From assembly GCF_037940415.1 (NCBI RefSeq), contig NZ_CP149798.1:4056001-4120000 (forward strand): a stretch of DNA of 64,000 nucleotides. Reading direction: 5' to 3'. Below, piece by piece: positions 61,955 to 64,000 of this stretch (positions within the stretch are counted from its first letter, which is position 1; each line of letters begins with the position of its first letter). The position numbers and the translations under genes are program-made. The stretch comes from Streptomyces sp. f51. Lineage in GTDB: Bacteria > Actinomycetota > Actinomycetes > Streptomycetales > Streptomycetaceae. A model generated the notes under the pieces. It worked only from the letters and a program-made list of their open reading frames with translations. It did not search any database and was not told the DNA's origin.

Positions 61955-62784
61955 GTTCCACCGCGGCCACGAGCCCCACTCCACCCGCCGCACCCGAGCC
62001 CGACGCCGCTCCGGGACGGCCGGCCCCGGCCTCCCGCCCGAGCGCGCTCAACCTCTCCCGTACGACGGCCACCGCGGCCCGCGCCCTGCGCCAGCTCCGG
62101 CACGACCCGCGCACCATCGCGCTGATGATCCTCGTCCCCTGCGTGATGCTGGTCCTGCTCCGCTACGTCTTCGACGGCAGCCCCGGCACCTTCGACTCCA
62201 TCGGCGCGTCCCTCCTCGGGATCTTCCCGCTGATCACGATGTTCCTGGTGACCTCGATCGCGACCCTGCGCGAGCGCACCTCCGGCACCCTCGAACGCCT
62301 CCTCGCCATGCCCATGGGCAAGGGCGACCTGATCGCCGGCTACGCCCTCGCCTTCGGCGCGCTCGCGATCATCCAGTCGGCGCTGGCCACCGGACTCGCG
62401 GTCTGGGTCCTCGGCCTGGACGTCACCGGCTCTCCCTGGCTCCTCCTGCTGGTGGCCCTCCTCGACGCCCTCCTCGGAACGGCCCTCGGCCTCTTCGTCT
62501 CGGCGTTCGCCGCCTCCGAGTTCCAGGCCGTCCAGTTCATGCCGGCGGTGATCTTCCCGCAGCTCCTGCTGTGCGGCCTGTTCACCCCGCGCTCCGACAT
62601 GCACCCCGTACTGGAGGCGATCTCCGACGTCCTCCCGATGTCGTACGCGGTCGACGCCATGAACGAGGTCCTCAAGCACACCGACATGACCGCGACGTTC
62701 GTGCGCGACGTACTGATCGTCGCCGGCAGCGCGCTACTGGTCCTGGGGCTCGGAGCGGCGACCCTGCGACGCCGGACGCCGTAG
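61951..62784 (+). CDS. ABC-2 type permease (DrrB-like)
   Basis: A 277-residue permease with six membrane segments (ALMILVPCVMLVLLRYVF; LLGIFPLITMFLVTSIATL; GYALAFGALAIIQSALATGL; and later ones). The ABC-2 family motif region is TSIATLRERTSGTLERLLAMPMGKGDLIAGY. The first 40 residues are Ala/Pro-rich. It is translationally coupled to the ATPase, forming a complete exporter. Substrate unknown. Confidence 0.95.
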   Translation: MSSTAATSPTPPAAPEPDAAPGRPAPASRPSALNLSRTTATAARALRQLRHDPRTIALMILVPCVMLVLLRYVFDGSPGTFDSIGASLLGIFPLITMFLVTSIATLRERTSGTLERLLAMPMGKGDLIAGYALAFGALAIIQSALATGLAVWVLGLDVTGSPWLLLLVALLDALLGTALGLFVSAFAASEFQAVQFMPAVIFPQLLLCGLFTPRSDMHPVLEAISDVLPMSYAVDAMNEVLKHTDMTATFVRDVLIVAGSALLVLGLGAATLRRRTP

Positions 62785-62929
62785 TACGCCGAGTACGCCG
62801 CGGCACCCCGCGGCCATGGGCGGCGGGGGCGGCCGCCCTCCGTCCGCCCACCGGACATCCCGCCCGCCCCCATGATCCCGGTGGGAGGATGAACAGCGGA
62901 CGACCCAACTCCCGGAGGGCACCCGCACC

Positions 62930-63739
62930 ATGCCTCAGAAAGTCGCAGTCCTCGGCACCGGCAAGATCGGCGAAGCCCTGCTCAGCGGAATGATCCGAGC
63001 CGGCTGGGCCCCCACCGACCTCCTGGTCACCGCCCGTCGGCCGGAGCGGGCCAGGGAACTCCGGGAACGGCACGGCGTCACCCCGGTCGGCAACGCCGAA
63101 GCGGCGAAGACCGCGGACACCCTGATCCTCACGGTCAAGCCCCAGGACATGGGGGCCCTGCTGGACGAACTCGCCCCCCACATCCCCGCCGACCGCCTGA
63201 TCATCAGCGGCGCGGCCGGCATCCCGACCTCCTTCTTCGAGGAGCGCCTGGCCCCGGGCACGCCCGTCGTCCGGGTCATGACGAACACCCCCGCCCTCGT
63301 GGACGAGGCCATGTCCGTCATCTCCGCGGGCAGCCACGCCACCGCGGAACACGTGGCCTACGCCGAGGAGGTCTTCGGCGCCGTCGGCAAGACCCTGCTC
63401 GTCCCCGAGTCGCAGCAGGACGCCTGCACGGCTCTCTCCGGTTCGGGACCCGCGTACTTCTTCTACCTGGTCGAGGCCATGACGGACGCGGGCATCCTGC
63501 TCGGCCTGCCCCGCGACAAGGCGCACGACCTGATCGTCCAGTCCGCGATCGGCGCCGCCGTGATGCTCCGCGACAGCGGCGAGCACCCGGTCAAGCTCCG
63601 CGAGAACGTCACCTCCCCCGCGGGCACCACGATCAACGCGATCCGCGAGCTGGAGAACCACGGCGTACGCGCCGCACTCATCGCCGCACTGGAAGCGGCC
63701 CGCGACCGCAGCCGCGAACTCGCCTCCGGCAACAGCTGA
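62930..63739 (+). CDS. proC: Pyrroline-5-carboxylate reductase
   Basis: The last step of proline synthesis. It has 269 residues, with the NAD(P)-binding VAVLGTGKIGEALLSGMIRAG, the VKPQDM and MTNTPALVDEAM regions and the signature ALSGSGPAYFFYLVEAMTDAGILLGLPRDKA, ending in VTSPAGTTINAIRELENHGVRAAL. GGAGG lies before the ATG. It is convergent with trpS. Confidence 0.98.
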   Translation: MPQKVAVLGTGKIGEALLSGMIRAGWAPTDLLVTARRPERARELRERHGVTPVGNAEAAKTADTLILTVKPQDMGALLDELAPHIPADRLIISGAAGIPTSFFEERLAPGTPVVRVMTNTPALVDEAMSVISAGSHATAEHVAYAEEVFGAVGKTLLVPESQQDACTALSGSGPAYFFYLVEAMTDAGILLGLPRDKAHDLIVQSAIGAAVMLRDSGEHPVKLRENVTSPAGTTINAIRELENHGVRAALIAALEAARDRSRELASGNS

Positions 63740-63758
63740 CGCGCCCACCCCGAGCTCC

Positions 63759-63805
63759 GACCGGCCCCCGCGCACCGAGCAGCCCTCGGCGCCCGGGGGC
63801 CGGTC
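63759..63805. terminator. Bidirectional hairpin between proC and trpS
   Basis: GACCGGCCCCCG pairs perfectly with CGGGGGCCGGTC, with an inner CCGAG/CTCGG pairing, 20 bases after the proC stop and 4 bases beyond the trpS stop. Confidence 0.88.
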
Positions 63806-63808
63806 CGG

Positions 63809-64000
63809 TCATCCGGCCGTGGGCGCCAGCAGGCCGATGGCCTCGTAGGCCGAGTCCACCGTCGGCCGCGCCATCCCTCTGGCCCGCCGCGCCCCGTCCC
63901 GCAGCACCCCCTCCACGTACGAGGGATCCGCGCAGAGCTGTTTGTGCCTCTCCTGCACGGGCCTGAGAAGCTCGACCACGGCGTCGGCGGTGTCCTTCTT
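63809..64000 (-). CDS. trpS: Tryptophanyl-tRNA synthetase, C-terminal 63 residues only
   Basis: The open frame enters from the right edge and ends at TGA 63811-63809. The visible peptide (KKDTADAVVELLRPVQERHK, then YVEGVLRDGARRARGMARPT) matches the helical C-terminus of bacterial class I TrpRS, including the ARPTV-type ending. The catalytic HIGH and KMSKS parts lie outside the window. Identity rests on this tail and the usual proC-trpS proximity in Streptomyces. Confidence 0.85.
   Translation of the reverse strand, partial: KKDTADAVVELLRPVQERHKQLCADPSYVEGVLRDGARRARGMARPTVDSAYEAIGLLAPTAG

Overview
The window is a 64 kb piece of a Streptomyces chromosome. It has very high GC and strong GC bias at third codon positions, many GTG starts and 4-base stop/start overlaps. 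Its genes are actinobacterial: Lsr2, the SigE-CseABC envelope-stress locus, DisA, an orphan NuoD, and an AfsK-like kinase with a PQQ propeller. Gene order is that of the conserved Streptomyces core region from folE to proC/trpS. Only one clear mobile insertion interrupts it, an IS630-family element at about 26.4-28.3 kb.

Left part (0-19.8 kb): 3' portion of folE, a DUF3180 membrane protein, and a folP / NTF2-like / folB / folK dihydropterin block on the minus strand. Next come an MprF-like (DUF2156) membrane protein divergent from an esterase, a membrane-anchored coiled-coil protein with a long acidic tail, a pair of bacterial PH-domain proteins, and a lone nuoD paralogue whose 3' end overlaps a convergent MidA/NDUFAF7-type methyltransferase gene. 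A NarL-type two-component system, a TmrB-like P-loop protein, an ArsR-type regulator with a 14-bp-arm palindrome, and a threonine-aldolase-like enzyme follow.

Cofactor block (20-25.5 kb): DUF2520 protein, panC, nadB, nadC and coaX lie in one tightly packed plus-strand operon. It joins NAD and pantothenate/CoA synthesis and ends in a hairpin terminator.

Mobile insertion (26.4-28.3 kb): about 1.94 kb bounded by 33-bp imperfect inverted repeats and a TA duplication. It carries an IS630 transposase with a DD34E triad and a TTA codon, plus a second gene for a two-domain S1 RNA-binding protein. It sits exactly between a conserved gene's stop codon and the -10 of the next small gene.

Middle (28.3-42 kb): small membrane protein, BlaI-type regulator, GNAT acetyltransferase (ArgA-like), lsr2, an uncharacterised SCO3374-family gene, and clpC preceded by two exact ClgR-box matches. 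Then a secreted M23 peptidase, a TetR/MFS-pump pair with three related operators, and sigE-cseA-cseB-cseC, ending in two back-to-back hairpins.

Right part (42-64 kb): mutY, a secreted-type protein, radA-disA, a sigma-like/zinc-finger/BACON membrane protein, a Cys-rich protein, Ppx/GppA, a TIM-barrel isomerase with a TetR gene, and ilvD. These are followed by an AfsK-like kinase divergent from an SH3-type small protein, a methyltransferase overlapping a SulP transporter, an ABC-2 exporter behind a palindromic promoter, proC, and the 3' end of trpS.

A recurring feature is a TANNNT hexamer 6-7 nt upstream of the start codon in at least 16 genes, the arrangement expected for leaderless mRNAs.
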